Of a stretch of 64,000 bases of DNA, positions 8,689-16,781 are shown in pieces. Position 1 is the stretch's first letter. Every line of letters begins with the position of its first letter. A program made the translations under genes and the position numbers. The notes below the pieces were generated by a model. It saw only the letters and a program-made list of their open reading frames with translations, had not been told where the DNA came from and ran no database searches. The stretch covers positions 1 through 64,000 of the forward strand of contig JAWLHK010000012.1 of NCBI GenBank assembly GCA_041690355.1, read 5' to 3'. The DNA comes from JAWLHK01 sp041690355 [NCBI: bacterium] (GTDB lineage: Bacteria > J088 > JAWLBW01).

Positions 8689-9660
8689 TCAGCGCTTGAC
8701 CTTGTCGGGGAGCATGTAGGGATAGTCCTTCCCCAGAATGCCGTGCAGGAACCGATCGATCTTGCGGGACCCGAGGTAGATGCGCCAGATGAGCGCGTCT
8801 TCGCGGTAGTAGGCCTGCACCTCGTGCACGCTGAGCGGCGCCTGGGGAAATGCGGACTGCGCGAACCAGTCGTTCGCCGTCTCAATCAGCGAGGGAACGT
8901 CGGCGCTGCGCCCCTCTTTGTAGAAGTTGGCGATCATGTCGATGGCCACCTTGCGCAGGTCGTAGTAGCGCGTGAGCACGTCCTCGAGAAAAAGCATGCG
9001 GATGATCCAAACGAGAAACGAGGGGGCGCTGCGCAGGAACAGCTCCGGATCGAGCTGCTCGACCCCCGCCTTGCGCAGGAGCGGCGTACTCGTGTCGAGG
9101 TAGTCGAGGGGAACGGTCTCCCCGGCATCCAGGCGGGACATCGCGTCCGAAGAACGGAATGCCCAGTTGGAGATCTGGCCGTCGATGGCGATCTCGGCGG
9201 TCCCCTTCTGCGCGGCGTTGTATGCAAACACCCGCTCGGTCTCGGTCAGCGCCGATCGCAGCAGCGCTCCCAGGCCGCGCGCGCTCAGCTGCGGAATGGC
9301 CGCCTGCGCGACCCGTTCGCGCGGCAGGCGCTCCTGGGCGATGTAGACGACCACCTTGCCGCGGTGCCGGCCCAGACGCACCGTGCGGCTCGGTACGACG
9401 CGCACGCCGACGGCGCCGTTCAGAAGATTCACGTATTCCGCATAGAGGGATTCGTAGGCCGCGACCTCGGCGTCATCGAGGAACATGGGCATGCGCTTGA
9501 GGGCGACGTGCGCGGCCTCGGGCGCCTCGACGGCGAGCACGGTGCTGATCTCGCCGTATCCGAGCACGCGCACGGGAATGGCGCTCGAAGCCGGCTGCCG
9601 CAACTGCAGACCCGCTTCGAGGCGCTCGAGGAATTCAGGATCGATCTTCAAGGTATCCAT
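8689..9660 (-). CDS. Protein of unknown function with a kinase-like N-lobe appearance
   Basis: 323 residues from ATG at 9660 (MDTLKIDPEFLERLEAGL). I do not recognise a named family with certainty. The segment VLGYGEISTVLAVEA followed ~10 residues later by VALKRMPMF looks like a glycine-rich loop and the ATP-binding lysine of a protein-kinase or aminoglycoside-phosphotransferase fold. I do not see a clean HxD/DFG catalytic loop; a FRSSDAMSRLDAG stretch near residue 170 is the nearest. The C-terminal third is helical and aromatic-rich. No signal peptide. It reads in the same direction as the upstream aminotransferase but is separated from it by repeats, so co-transcription is uncertain. Confidence 0.7.
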   Translation of the reverse strand: MDTLKIDPEFLERLEAGLQLRQPASSAIPVRVLGYGEISTVLAVEAPEAAHVALKRMPMFLDDAEVAAYESLYAEYVNLLNGAVGVRVVPSRTVRLGRHRGKVVVYIAQERLPRERVAQAAIPQLSARGLGALLRSALTETERVFAYNAAQKGTAEIAIDGQISNWAFRSSDAMSRLDAGETVPLDYLDTSTPLLRKAGVEQLDPELFLRSAPSFLVWIIRMLFLEDVLTRYYDLRKVAIDMIANFYKEGRSADVPSLIETANDWFAQSAFPQAPLSVHEVQAYYREDALIWRIYLGSRKIDRFLHGILGKDYPYMLPDKVKR

Positions 9661-9668
9661 AGGCTGTA

Positions 9669-9696
9669 GCGCCAAGCGCTGAGCGCTGAGCACAGA
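9669..9696. repeat. Heptad tandem repeat array (GCGCCAA/GCGCTGA family)
   Basis: Four 7-bp units (GCGCCAA, GCGCTGA, GCGCTGA, GCACAGA), starting 9 bp upstream of the ATG of the preceding minus-strand gene. Same family as 3874-3936. Confidence 0.8.
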
Positions 9697-9804
9697 GAAA
9701 GAATCTTTGAATCCGCAGGCCATTCGTCATTCAATTACTCGTAGCTTGTCTTCGGGGTCTCCCATCGGGGGACGGCAGGGAGGGGCATTCCGCGCCCGCC
9801 GTTT

Positions 9805-9949
9805 CCGTTCGTGTCGAGCCGACGGCCGGCAGCAGCGCCCCTCCCGTCGGGACAGGCTCCGGCGACGGCGAGACAGGCGCCCAGGCTCCCATGTGCGACC
9901 TCTCGCTGTCGCGTCCACTCCGTTCCCGCCGTCAGCTCGAGGCGAACGG
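9805..9949. repeat. Long palindromic intergenic element, copy B
   Basis: Begins CCGTTCGTGTCGAGCC and ends with complementary CGAACGG, with the same inner pair (GGCGACGGCGAGACAG and CTCGCTGTCGCG) as copy A at 3938-4067. The outer arms are nearly identical while the middle differs. It is flanked on the left by GCGCTGA heptads and on the right by AATCGTC heptads, the same order as around copy A. The 354-bp gap between genes holds only these repeats. Confidence 0.75.
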
Positions 9950-9988
9950 ATTCGTAGCCACTAGAGAATACAGAGGCCCTTTCCGGCA

Positions 9989-10019
9989 AATCGTCAATCG
10001 TAAATCGTCAATCGTCAAT
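9989..10019. repeat. Heptad tandem repeat array (AATCGTC family) overlapping a stop codon
   Basis: AATCGTC, AATCGTA, AATCGTC, AATCGTC, AATT. The minus-strand stop codon of the aminotransferase (10015-10017) lies inside the last unit. Confidence 0.9.
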
Positions 10020-11280
10020 TCCCCATGATTCCATCGACGACCCCCAGGGCCGCGTCGACCCGCTCCAGGATATCCTCGGCGAGCGCGCGATCCGTGGTCA
10101 GCGGGGGAAGAAGCTGCGCGACCCGCTTGTAGTTGCCCGCGTAGATCGAGAGGAATCCGTTGTCGTAGGCGGCCTTGGTGAAGACGGGTCCGCACATGTC
10201 GTTCACCATCTCGATCCCCATCATGAGCCCGCGTTGGCGCAGGCCCACGACGAGCTTCGGATACTTCGCGCGCAGCTCGACGAACCGCTCGGCAAAGAGC
10301 GCGCCCATCGCGCGCACGTTCTCAAGAAAGGCGGGATCCGAGGCGATGTCGAGCACCTCGGCCGCGACCGGACACCCCAGTTCCGCACCGCCGAAAGTAG
10401 AGATGTGGATGAAGGGGTCCTCGTGGAAGACCTTCTCGAGCGGCGCGCGGAAACAGGTCGCACTCATGGGATAGAATCCGCCGGAGAGCCCCTTGCCGAG
10501 CACGACGATGTCGGGAACGATCCCCTCGTGCTCGAATCCCCACAGCTTGCCCGTGCGACCGAGCCCGGTCTGCACCTCGTCGGCGATGTACAGGGCGCCG
10601 TAGCGGTCGCACAGGTCGCGCACCGCCCGCAGATACCCTTCGCGGGGAACGGCGATGCCGTAGGTCGCCGGAATCGTCTCGAGGATGACGGCGGCGACGT
10701 TCCCCTCACGCAGCGCGGCCTCGAGGGCGTCCTGATCTTCCCAGGGAACCTGGCGGAAACCTGGGAGCTGCGGTCCGAACGGCGCGCGGAACTTTTCGTC
10801 TCCCGTGGCGAGCGCGTACCCGGTGTGGCCGTGGTATCCACCGTGCGCCGAGACGATCGTCTGCCGGCCGGTATACGAACGGGCCACCTTGATGGCCAGG
10901 TCGACCGCTTCGCCGCCGCTCACGCCGAACACCGTGTACTGCAGGTCTCCAGGGAGCAGACCGGCCAGCTTCTGCGCCAGCGCCGCACGCTGTTCGCTCA
11001 GCAGATGATGGTTCCCGATGTCGAGTTCCTCGAGCGCCGCGCGCAAGACCCCAAGGATGCGGGGATTGCGATGGCCCAGGTTGAAGACGCCGCCGTTGCA
11101 GTGCGTGTTGATGAGCCGCTTCTCGCCGTCGAGATCCCACAGATACGGGCCCTCGCGCCGGCCGATCACGAAGTCGATGCCGACCGACGTGAAGAAGTCG
11201 GCTTTGCCCGACGAAACATGGCGGGCGAAGAGGTCGATGGCTTCCGGCTTGCCGAGACGGCCGATCCACTTTGCGGTCAT
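10015..11280 (-). CDS. Class III (pyridoxal phosphate) aminotransferase
   Basis: 421 residues, the usual length for the acetylornithine/ornithine/GABA aminotransferase family. Visible are the phosphate-binding region FGVSGGEAVDLAIK near residue 118, the cofactor aspartate in LYIADEVQTGLGRTG near 225-240, and the Schiff-base lysine in VVLGKGLSGG near 260. The start is ATG at 11280 with GGGAGG 7 bp upstream; the longer frame to 11325 enters a 37-bp repeat. The natural amino donor and keto acceptor cannot be named. It is transcribed from a region carrying one copy of that direct repeat. Confidence 0.9.
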   Translation of the reverse strand: MTAKWIGRLGKPEAIDLFARHVSSGKADFFTSVGIDFVIGRREGPYLWDLDGEKRLINTHCNGGVFNLGHRNPRILGVLRAALEELDIGNHHLLSEQRAALAQKLAGLLPGDLQYTVFGVSGGEAVDLAIKVARSYTGRQTIVSAHGGYHGHTGYALATGDEKFRAPFGPQLPGFRQVPWEDQDALEAALREGNVAAVILETIPATYGIAVPREGYLRAVRDLCDRYGALYIADEVQTGLGRTGKLWGFEHEGIVPDIVVLGKGLSGGFYPMSATCFRAPLEKVFHEDPFIHISTFGGAELGCPVAAEVLDIASDPAFLENVRAMGALFAERFVELRAKYPKLVVGLRQRGLMMGIEMVNDMCGPVFTKAAYDNGFLSIYAGNYKRVAQLLPPLTTDRALAEDILERVDAALGVVDGIMGN

Positions 11281-11300
11281 CCTGCCTCCCAAAGTGTCTA

Positions 11301-11337
11301 AGCGTACCACACCGTCCTTGCGCACGGCAGACCGGCC
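11301..11337. repeat. 37-bp direct repeat, copy 1 (partner at 12469-12505)
   Basis: Identical 37-bp blocks, beginning AGCGTACCACACCGTCC and ending GGCAGACCGGCC, lie at 11301-11337 and 12469-12505 in the same orientation. They bracket the lipoprotein gene. Copy 1 precedes the aminotransferase; copy 2 carries the -35 of the PEGA gene promoter. On the minus strand each contains TGGTACGCT, an extended -10-like sequence. Confidence 0.9.
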
Positions 11338-11451
11338 GTCGACTCATGCCACCCCGGCGGCCCTGCAGTAAGGGAGACGGCTATGGTGCGGTTTGCCCTT
11401 CAGAGGCTTCGTGAGCTGACCCAGCGAGGCGGTTCTGCAGCCCGCCCAACG

Positions 11452-11480
11452 GCCTGCGCCCGCTCTGCGCGGGCGCAGGC
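11452..11480 (-). terminator. Hairpin downstream of the lipoprotein gene
   Basis: GCCTGCGCCCG and its complement CGGGCGCAGGC enclose a short loop, only 5 bp after the minus-strand stop. There is no clear T-run, so it may be a terminator or an mRNA-stabilising hairpin. Confidence 0.55.
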
Positions 11481-11485
11481 GTTTG

Positions 11486-12343
11486 TCAGTATGCGGTGAA
11501 GGTCATACCGTCGAAGACAATTGTCGTACTGTTGACGACGCTGAAGGAGATCGGATCGCCAGGCGTTACGGACTCGTCGTAAAGGGTTGTCGTCCAGGTT
11601 CCAGTATCGGGATCCTTTTCCTGACACTCCTGGAGCTCCCACGTCGGTGAAATGGTCGCCGCGGTCTCTGTAAACGTGCCCATTCGCTGGCACCAGTTAT
11701 CGGATACGTGGTCGCCATCGAGATCGTGATCCTCAGAGAGGTTGAGCCTGCAGGTTCCATCCGCGCAGACTACCCGCAGATCCCACACTTCGCCGTTTGC
11801 TGCGAGGGAGCCGGACTCCCAGAAACCTTCGATGACGCTCCTGCCGCCGGTACCGCTTGTCCCATCGATATCCTCCTGGCTGACGTTGATGGGATCGAAG
11901 GTTGTCCACGGCGTGTACTTTTCGTCCTCGGTCACCCCCCGAACGCGGAATTCGTAATCTCCAGCTGCAAGGACCTGAAAGCTCATGAATACGTCGGTTT
12001 CCACGGTGCCGCCGTTGAGGAGTTCGATTTTGCTCTTCCTTGCAATGGTTACCCACTCGTAAGTGAGGTTGACCAGTTCCAACGGCGCCTCGTTAAGCCT
12101 GCGCATTCCCCCAATCGTCGGCGCCGGCTGAGCGTCAGGCATGCGACCCTCGAGTTCGTAGCTCTCGGCGAGCCGGTGCGGTTTCCAGCCCAGGGTGATG
12201 ATATTCCCGTCTTTCTGTACTTCCACATCGGCAACCGGGGTTTGCAGCAGCTCTTCGTCCGTAAGCGCTTCGGGGGCCGGTGCGGCGTCGCATGCACTGT
12301 TCAGGACGAGCCCTCCGAGAAGAAGCAGCGTTTTGATTTTCAT
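11486..12343 (-). CDS. Putative lipoprotein of unknown function
   Basis: 285 residues from ATG at 12343. The N-terminus MKIKTLLLLGGLVLNSACDA is a lipoprotein signal with lipobox LNSAC, so mature Cys18 is probably lipidated. Residues ~50-160 resemble a fibronectin type III-like beta sandwich (GWKPHRLAESYELEGRM, then GDYEFRVRGVTEDEKYTPW). The C-terminal half has paired cysteines in RVVCADGTCRLNL and a second beta-rich domain with acidic DHDLDGDHVSDNW, possibly Ca-binding. The base composition is visibly lower in GC than its neighbours, and the gene is bracketed by 37-bp direct repeats, both suggesting acquisition. Function unknown. Confidence 0.75.
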   Translation of the reverse strand: MKIKTLLLLGGLVLNSACDAAPAPEALTDEELLQTPVADVEVQKDGNIITLGWKPHRLAESYELEGRMPDAQPAPTIGGMRRLNEAPLELVNLTYEWVTIARKSKIELLNGGTVETDVFMSFQVLAAGDYEFRVRGVTEDEKYTPWTTFDPINVSQEDIDGTSGTGGRSVIEGFWESGSLAANGEVWDLRVVCADGTCRLNLSEDHDLDGDHVSDNWCQRMGTFTETAATISPTWELQECQEKDPDTGTWTTTLYDESVTPGDPISFSVVNSTTIVFDGMTFTAY

Positions 12344-12468
12344 GGATTCGTTTTCTGGCAGAAAGGTTGAACTCAAGCCGCGTTGAAGGTGGCAATGTAC
12401 GTTCGCGCCAAGGAGCTTAACTCGCGCCTGGCATGACTGCATATCCAAAATTGGGTATGCATCCGGAA

Positions 12469-12505
12469 AGCGTACCACACCGTCCTTGCGCACGGCAGAC
12501 CGGCC
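12469..12505. repeat. 37-bp direct repeat, copy 2
   Basis: Second copy of the block at 11301-11337, identical over 37 bp. It lies between the lipoprotein gene (minus) and the PEGA gene (plus) and supplies the -35 region of the latter. Confidence 0.9.
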
Positions 12506-12514
12506 CTCTACGAT
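12486..12514 (+). promoter_or_regulatory. Putative promoter of the PEGA-domain gene (leaderless type)
   Basis: TTGCGC (12486-12491), 17-bp spacer, TACGAT (12509-12514), six bases, then ATG at 12521. The same hexamer pair (TTGCGT, 17 bp, TACGAT) precedes yefM at 22972-23000. No ribosome-binding site is seen. Confidence 0.5.
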
Positions 12515-12520
12515 CTAGGC

Positions 12521-14182
12521 ATGCGTATTCTTTCTCTTCTCGTGCCCCTGTTCGCAGTCCTCGTTCCCCAGCTTGCTTCAGCCGATCAGTCCGGCGATCG
12601 CCCGGTGCTCGCCGTGGCCCCCATCCAGGCGCCCGGGTTTCCCGCGCCCGTGACCCAGGCCGTCATGGCCCGCCTGGTCGAGATGGCGCGCGACAGCCGC
12701 GAGTTCACGGTCATGGACCAGGGGGACCTCGACACCGTGCTCCGCTTCCAGAAACAGGGGGTCTCGCCGGTCATGTCCGACCCGGTTGCCTTGGGCAAGC
12801 TGGTCGCCGCGCGCGAGGTGCTCACCGTCGACGTGCAGAAACTCGACGCGGCCCGCTGCAGCCTGAACCTCAAGATCACCAACGTGGAGACCGGCATCGT
12901 CGACGCCGCTCGCCTCGAATCGGGCGGCTGCGCGGCCACCGATCTGTTCGTGACGGCCCAGAAGGCGTGGAGCCGGCTGCTCGTCGGGCGCATCACGATC
13001 ACGACCGATCCCGCCGGCCTGCCGGTCTCTGTCGACGAGGGCGCGCCGGCCAAGTCGCCGGTCTCGCTCGAGCTGCCGGCAGGGCCGCACCACTTTGCCG
13101 TCGTCGCCCAGGGCTACGCCGCCACGGCGACCACGGTGGCCGTGCGCGCCAACCAGAACGTCGCCCTGCAGCTGCGCGCGCCGAAACTGGACTACGGCGT
13201 GCTGCTGCTGATCGGCTCGCCCATCGGCGCCTCGGTTTACCACGAGGGGGTGCGCATCGGTTCGCTTCCGTTCGAGCAGAAGGTCGTCACCGGCCAGTAC
13301 CGGTTCTCCGTCGAAACCGATCTCGGGCGCTACCCAGTGAACGCCCAGGTGGTGCCGAACAAGCGCGTGCGCGTGCGGGTCGATGCGCCGTTCGCCGCGC
13401 TGCGGAACTTCGACGATGCCTTCAAGGAGGCGAACGAGGTCGCCCGCTCGGGTGACCACAACCTCGCCGTCGAGCTCTACGACAAGGCGCTCGCCGCGGC
13501 GCGCGAAGCCATGGGGCTGGTGCCCGACGACGCCAAGGGCGAGCTGGCCGCCGCCATCAGCTACACGCAGGGGGCCATGGCCCTCGAGCTGGCATGGCTG
13601 GCCAAGGAAGAGTCGGAGCTGCTCGGCTCCATCGACGCCTACTGCGCGCACCTTTCCGAAGCCGATGCCCGGTTCGCCGAGGCCCGCATGGCCGTGCCGA
13701 AGGTCGAGACGCTCAAGGTGTCGGCCAACGGGCTCGCCAAGCGCCGGGGCCCCCTCGCGCTCGGCCCATGCCACCCCAGCGCGCGCTTCGCGACGAACAT
13801 CGATCGGCTCGTCTGGTCGCTCGGCTCCTCGCCGGCCGTCGACGAGGATCGCGCGCGCTCCAAAGCCGTGCTGCTCGAACTGCGGAAGCAGGATGGGCTG
13901 ACGGCGCCCCAGAAAGAGTGGCTCAAAGGCGAGCTGGCCCTGCTCTTCGCCATGGAGAAGATGGCCGAGATCGAGGCCCTGCGGCCGCAGCTGCTGAGCA
14001 ACCCGCGGGCCGTGCTGCCGTCGATCTGCAAGCTGGCGAAAACCGCCCGCGGCTACGCGGCATCGGCACGCCAGTACTTCCCCCGGCAGACGAGCGAAAA
14101 GCTCCCCGCCGAAGACCGCCACCTTCTGCTGGACCGCATCGAGTACAAGGCGCAGCAGGACGAGGCCATGTGCCGTAGTTAG
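12521..14182 (+). CDS. Exported PEGA-domain protein
   Basis: 553 residues. Residues 1-21 form a Sec signal peptide (LLVPLFAVLVPQLASA). Residues ~25-155 resemble a CsgG/LpoB-like alpha-beta domain built around VLAVAPIQAPG and FTVMDQGDLDTVL. Two consecutive PEGA-like beta domains follow at ~163-230 (ITTDPAGLPVSVDEG, then GPHHFAVVAQGY) and ~230-290 (LLIGSPIGASVYHEG, then GQYRFSVE). The C-terminal half is helical and rich in alanine and leucine, TPR-like in its first part. Probably periplasmic and involved in assembly or surface display, but no direct evidence for a role. Confidence 0.75.
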   Translation: MRILSLLVPLFAVLVPQLASADQSGDRPVLAVAPIQAPGFPAPVTQAVMARLVEMARDSREFTVMDQGDLDTVLRFQKQGVSPVMSDPVALGKLVAAREVLTVDVQKLDAARCSLNLKITNVETGIVDAARLESGGCAATDLFVTAQKAWSRLLVGRITITTDPAGLPVSVDEGAPAKSPVSLELPAGPHHFAVVAQGYAATATTVAVRANQNVALQLRAPKLDYGVLLLIGSPIGASVYHEGVRIGSLPFEQKVVTGQYRFSVETDLGRYPVNAQVVPNKRVRVRVDAPFAALRNFDDAFKEANEVARSGDHNLAVELYDKALAAAREAMGLVPDDAKGELAAAISYTQGAMALELAWLAKEESELLGSIDAYCAHLSEADARFAEARMAVPKVETLKVSANGLAKRRGPLALGPCHPSARFATNIDRLVWSLGSSPAVDEDRARSKAVLLELRKQDGLTAPQKEWLKGELALLFAMEKMAEIEALRPQLLSNPRAVLPSICKLAKTARGYAASARQYFPRQTSEKLPAEDRHLLLDRIEYKAQQDEAMCRS

Positions 14183-14401
14183 TCACGGCTGTGCTCCCGT
14201 CTGGAGGGGGGGCGCGGGGGAGGGGGAGAGTGGGGGCGCCGGCAAGAACCCAGTCCGACTGAGTTCCTGACGCGCCCCGGGCGCCAGAACGTACGCATGC
14301 TCGCCGCGTGCCATGAGCAACGAGGATGCCCGGGCGGCGTCCACGCGACCGGCTGTGTCCTCCTTGGGTCCCCCGGTCGGGGGACGACAGGGGAAGCAGC
14401 C

Positions 14402-15253
14402 CTACCCGATCAATCCCGCATCCCGCGCGACGGGCTCTACACGTTGAATGAGCTCGCCATGCGCCCGGCCATTACTGGCGGCAAGGCCGTGCGGATTCGC
14501 CAGGCCGGGAACGTTGTAGCGCAGCGGCCGGCCGGCGAGATCGGTCAGCACGCCCCCCGCTTCTTCGAGCAGAATCTGGGGCGCGGCCGTGTCCCAGAGT
14601 TTCGTCTTGGGACTCGGGTGAAAGTAGAGGTCGGCTTCGCCAAGCACGAGCTGCGTAACCTTGAGGCCGACACTGCCGCAGGTGATTTCCCGAGCCGGGC
14701 CGATGGCCTCGAGCACGGCGTCGACCGTCTTCGACCGGTGGTTGCGGCTCACGACCGCCGTCATGCGCTCGGGGCGCTTTTCGTCGGTCACGCGCAGGCG
14801 AGTCGGCTGGCGCCCGTCGAGTTCCGCAAAGGCGCCGCGCCCCTTCACTGCGTAAAAGAGATTATCCCCCACCGGCTGATAAACGACGCCGAGAATGGGC
14901 GCGCCGTCGACCACGAGGCCGATCAGCACCGAAAATTCCCCGTTGCCCGCGATGAAGTCGGCCGTACCGTCGAGCGGATCCACGATCCACACGCGCTTGC
15001 CCTCGCGACCTGCACGCGGATCGCCCTCGCCCTCTTCGCTCACGACGACGTCGTCGGGAAACACGCCGGACAGCTCACGGGTAATCAGGCGGTGGGCGGC
15101 CTTGTCGGCCTCGGTCACCGGCCCTTCGGCCCCTTTGCTTTCGACGGCAAGGTTCCCCTTCAGATAGCGCGCCATGATGGCGGCTCCGGCGTCACGCGCC
15201 AGCTTCATGGCCAGACGCAATTCGCGATCCAGCGGTTCCTGCGGGTCGGTCAT
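14402..15253 (-). CDS. Inositol monophosphatase-family phosphatase (CysQ-like)
   Basis: 283 residues. The Mg/Li-dependent phosphatase motifs are complete: EEGEGD near residue 75, WIVDPLDGTADFIAG near 93-107, and KLWDTAAPQILLEEAGG near 225. The pattern fits 3'(2'),5'-bisphosphate nucleotidase (PAP removal in sulfate assimilation) as well as inositol-1-phosphatase; the second motif alone does not decide. ATG at 15253 overlaps the stop of the YciI gene by 4 bp, so it is the last gene of a nitrilase-YciI-phosphatase operon. The upstream extension to 15502 is antisense noise. Confidence 0.88.
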   Translation of the reverse strand: MTDPQEPLDRELRLAMKLARDAGAAIMARYLKGNLAVESKGAEGPVTEADKAAHRLITRELSGVFPDDVVVSEEGEGDPRAGREGKRVWIVDPLDGTADFIAGNGEFSVLIGLVVDGAPILGVVYQPVGDNLFYAVKGRGAFAELDGRQPTRLRVTDEKRPERMTAVVSRNHRSKTVDAVLEAIGPAREITCGSVGLKVTQLVLGEADLYFHPSPKTKLWDTAAPQILLEEAGGVLTDLAGRPLRYNVPGLANPHGLAASNGRAHGELIQRVEPVARDAGLIG

Positions 15254-15528
15254 CCGGGAAATACCTGCTTGAAAGGATGAACCTCGGTGCGCCCAAAGAT
15301 GCCGTGAAGCACGTAGGCGTCGCCGGCCAGCCACATGTGGGCCGCATCTTCCGAGGGAAACCGGGCGACGACCAGCGATCCGGCGCCGTCGGTCAGTGGA
15401 CCGGCGAGCACCAGACGCCCTTCGGCATCCAAGGCCGCCAGCCGGGCGAGGTGGGCCTCGCGGTGGACCTTGCGCAGCTCGGCGCCGCGGGGACCGTCCC
15501 ATCCATACAAAGCAAACAGATCCATCAA
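15250..15528 (-). CDS. YciI-family protein
   Basis: 92 residues, one YCII domain of the dimeric alpha-beta barrel type. The conserved RKVHREAHLARLAALDAEG region carries the His (near 23-26) seen in the family, and GPLTDGAGSLVVARFPSEDAA is the core strand-helix. Function in the cell is unclear for the family. It lies 4 bp after the nitrilase stop and overlaps the phosphatase start by 4 bp, so all three are probably co-translated. Confidence 0.88.
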   Translation of the reverse strand: MMDLFALYGWDGPRGAELRKVHREAHLARLAALDAEGRLVLAGPLTDGAGSLVVARFPSEDAAHMWLAGDAYVLHGIFGRTEVHPFKQVFPG

Positions 15529-15532
15529 TGAC

Positions 15533-16588
15533 TCATGAGGTAACGGACAGGGGGGCGCGCTCGCCGCAGGTCACCCGGGCGTGTACGACCTCATCCTGAT
15601 CGATGGTCGCGGCCTCGGAGACGGCGGCATATCCGCCGGCCGTGCGGGCGTAGATGGCAGAACGGCCCTCAAAATGCAGATCGAGAATGTCGCCCGCCAG
15701 GTGCGGGTTGACGACGTAGGTGACCTTCGACATCCCCTCGAGCAGGCCGGTAGCCCCCTCCTGCATCCACTGTTCGCGACGCACGCGGCGGTCCCCCTCG
15801 CGCGCGAAGACCCAGCCGTCTTCCCACTTCCACGGGTTGGCCGAGGGCCAGGCGACCAGCTCGACCCCCATCCGGTCGAACCGCGGAATCAGGGGCGTGA
15901 AGCCGGGCTCGTCGGACGTATGCGCACATTTGAAGCCGTCATAGCAGATGGCGGTGGCGGTCTTGATCCCCCCCACATCGACCGGCACGACCTCGCCGGG
16001 AGACCCCGGCGTCAACCCGATGTCGTCTTCGAGGGTCGGCACCAGGTTCACCTTCGGGGTCTCGGCCAGCAGCCGTCCGTCGGGCCCGAAGGTATACGAA
16101 AGGTTGTAGACGCGCCCGTCCAGCGGGCTGAAGGGGCGCAGGACGAGGCCGTGGCGGTTGCGCGGCAGCGAGGCGCTGCCGGCGACCACGTAGGTCCGGG
16201 TCTCGAGCGCGAACCGCGAGAACGTGCGCAGGATGATGTCGCGGATGGTGTTGGCCCGCGCCAGCCAGAACCCGGTCTTCTCGTTGGCCTGCCGGTAGCG
16301 GGCCATCGTCCACAGGACGCGCAGAAAGCGCTTGCGCCCCAGGCGATTAAAGGCTTCGTCGACGGTCTGCAGGCCGGCCAGCTCGGCGCCGAACCCTTCG
16401 GCGGCCAGAAACAGGCCGATGTTCTCGGGAAAGACGACCAGCCCGGGGCCGGTTGCATCCGCGCGGCGGGCGCGGACGGCGGCCTCGTACGAGAAAATTT
16501 TCGCGTGGAAGGCGTCTGCGGAGAGATAGTCTTCGAGCGCGCAGCGAGCCTGAATGGCGAACAGGTCGACCGAATGGCGACTGGGCAT
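15533..16588 (-). CDS. Carbon-nitrogen (nitrilase-superfamily) hydrolase
   Basis: 351 residues. The catalytic Glu-Lys-Cys set is visible: VVFPENIG near residue 50, TPKVNLVP near 170, and ATAICYDGFKC near 205. The family hydrolyses amides or nitriles through a cysteine thioester. Substrate is unassigned; this sequence is somewhat longer than the ~270-residue core. It is first in a three-gene operon. The ATG at 16588 lies six bases after a perfect TATAAT on the minus strand, which favours it over the frame start at 16606. Confidence 0.87.
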   Translation of the reverse strand: MPSRHSVDLFAIQARCALEDYLSADAFHAKIFSYEAAVRARRADATGPGLVVFPENIGLFLAAEGFGAELAGLQTVDEAFNRLGRKRFLRVLWTMARYRQANEKTGFWLARANTIRDIILRTFSRFALETRTYVVAGSASLPRNRHGLVLRPFSPLDGRVYNLSYTFGPDGRLLAETPKVNLVPTLEDDIGLTPGSPGEVVPVDVGGIKTATAICYDGFKCAHTSDEPGFTPLIPRFDRMGVELVAWPSANPWKWEDGWVFAREGDRRVRREQWMQEGATGLLEGMSKVTYVVNPHLAGDILDLHFEGRSAIYARTAGGYAAVSEAATIDQDEVVHARVTCGERAPLSVTS

Positions 16589-16594
16589 CCAAGT

Positions 16595-16625
16595 ATTATA
16601 CCCCAAGCGACCCGAAACGGGGCAA
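16595..16625 (-). promoter_or_regulatory. Promoter of the nitrilase operon (leaderless type)
   Basis: Minus-strand TATAAT (16595-16600) with TTGCCC (16620-16625) at a 19-bp spacing. Six bases separate TATAAT from the ATG at 16588. The -10 is a perfect match; the spacing is longer than ideal. Confidence 0.55.
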
Positions 16626-16781
16626 GGGGTCTCCCGGCGGGCACTCTTTCCCCGTCCACCGGCTTGCCTCCTTCGATCCGCGTCGACCCGTGACGGCCCG
16701 GGCGTTCACGCTTGCCGAAAACCCGGTGCCGGGCAGACTGGTGAAAATCGCTGTTAGAACATTAACTTGCGGAGTTCACCC

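Noticed and set aside
12433-13455. 340-residue plus-strand frame overlapping the PEGA gene start
   Set aside because: Different frame from the PEGA gene with Arg-rich shadow composition; signal peptide and domains are in the 12521 frame.
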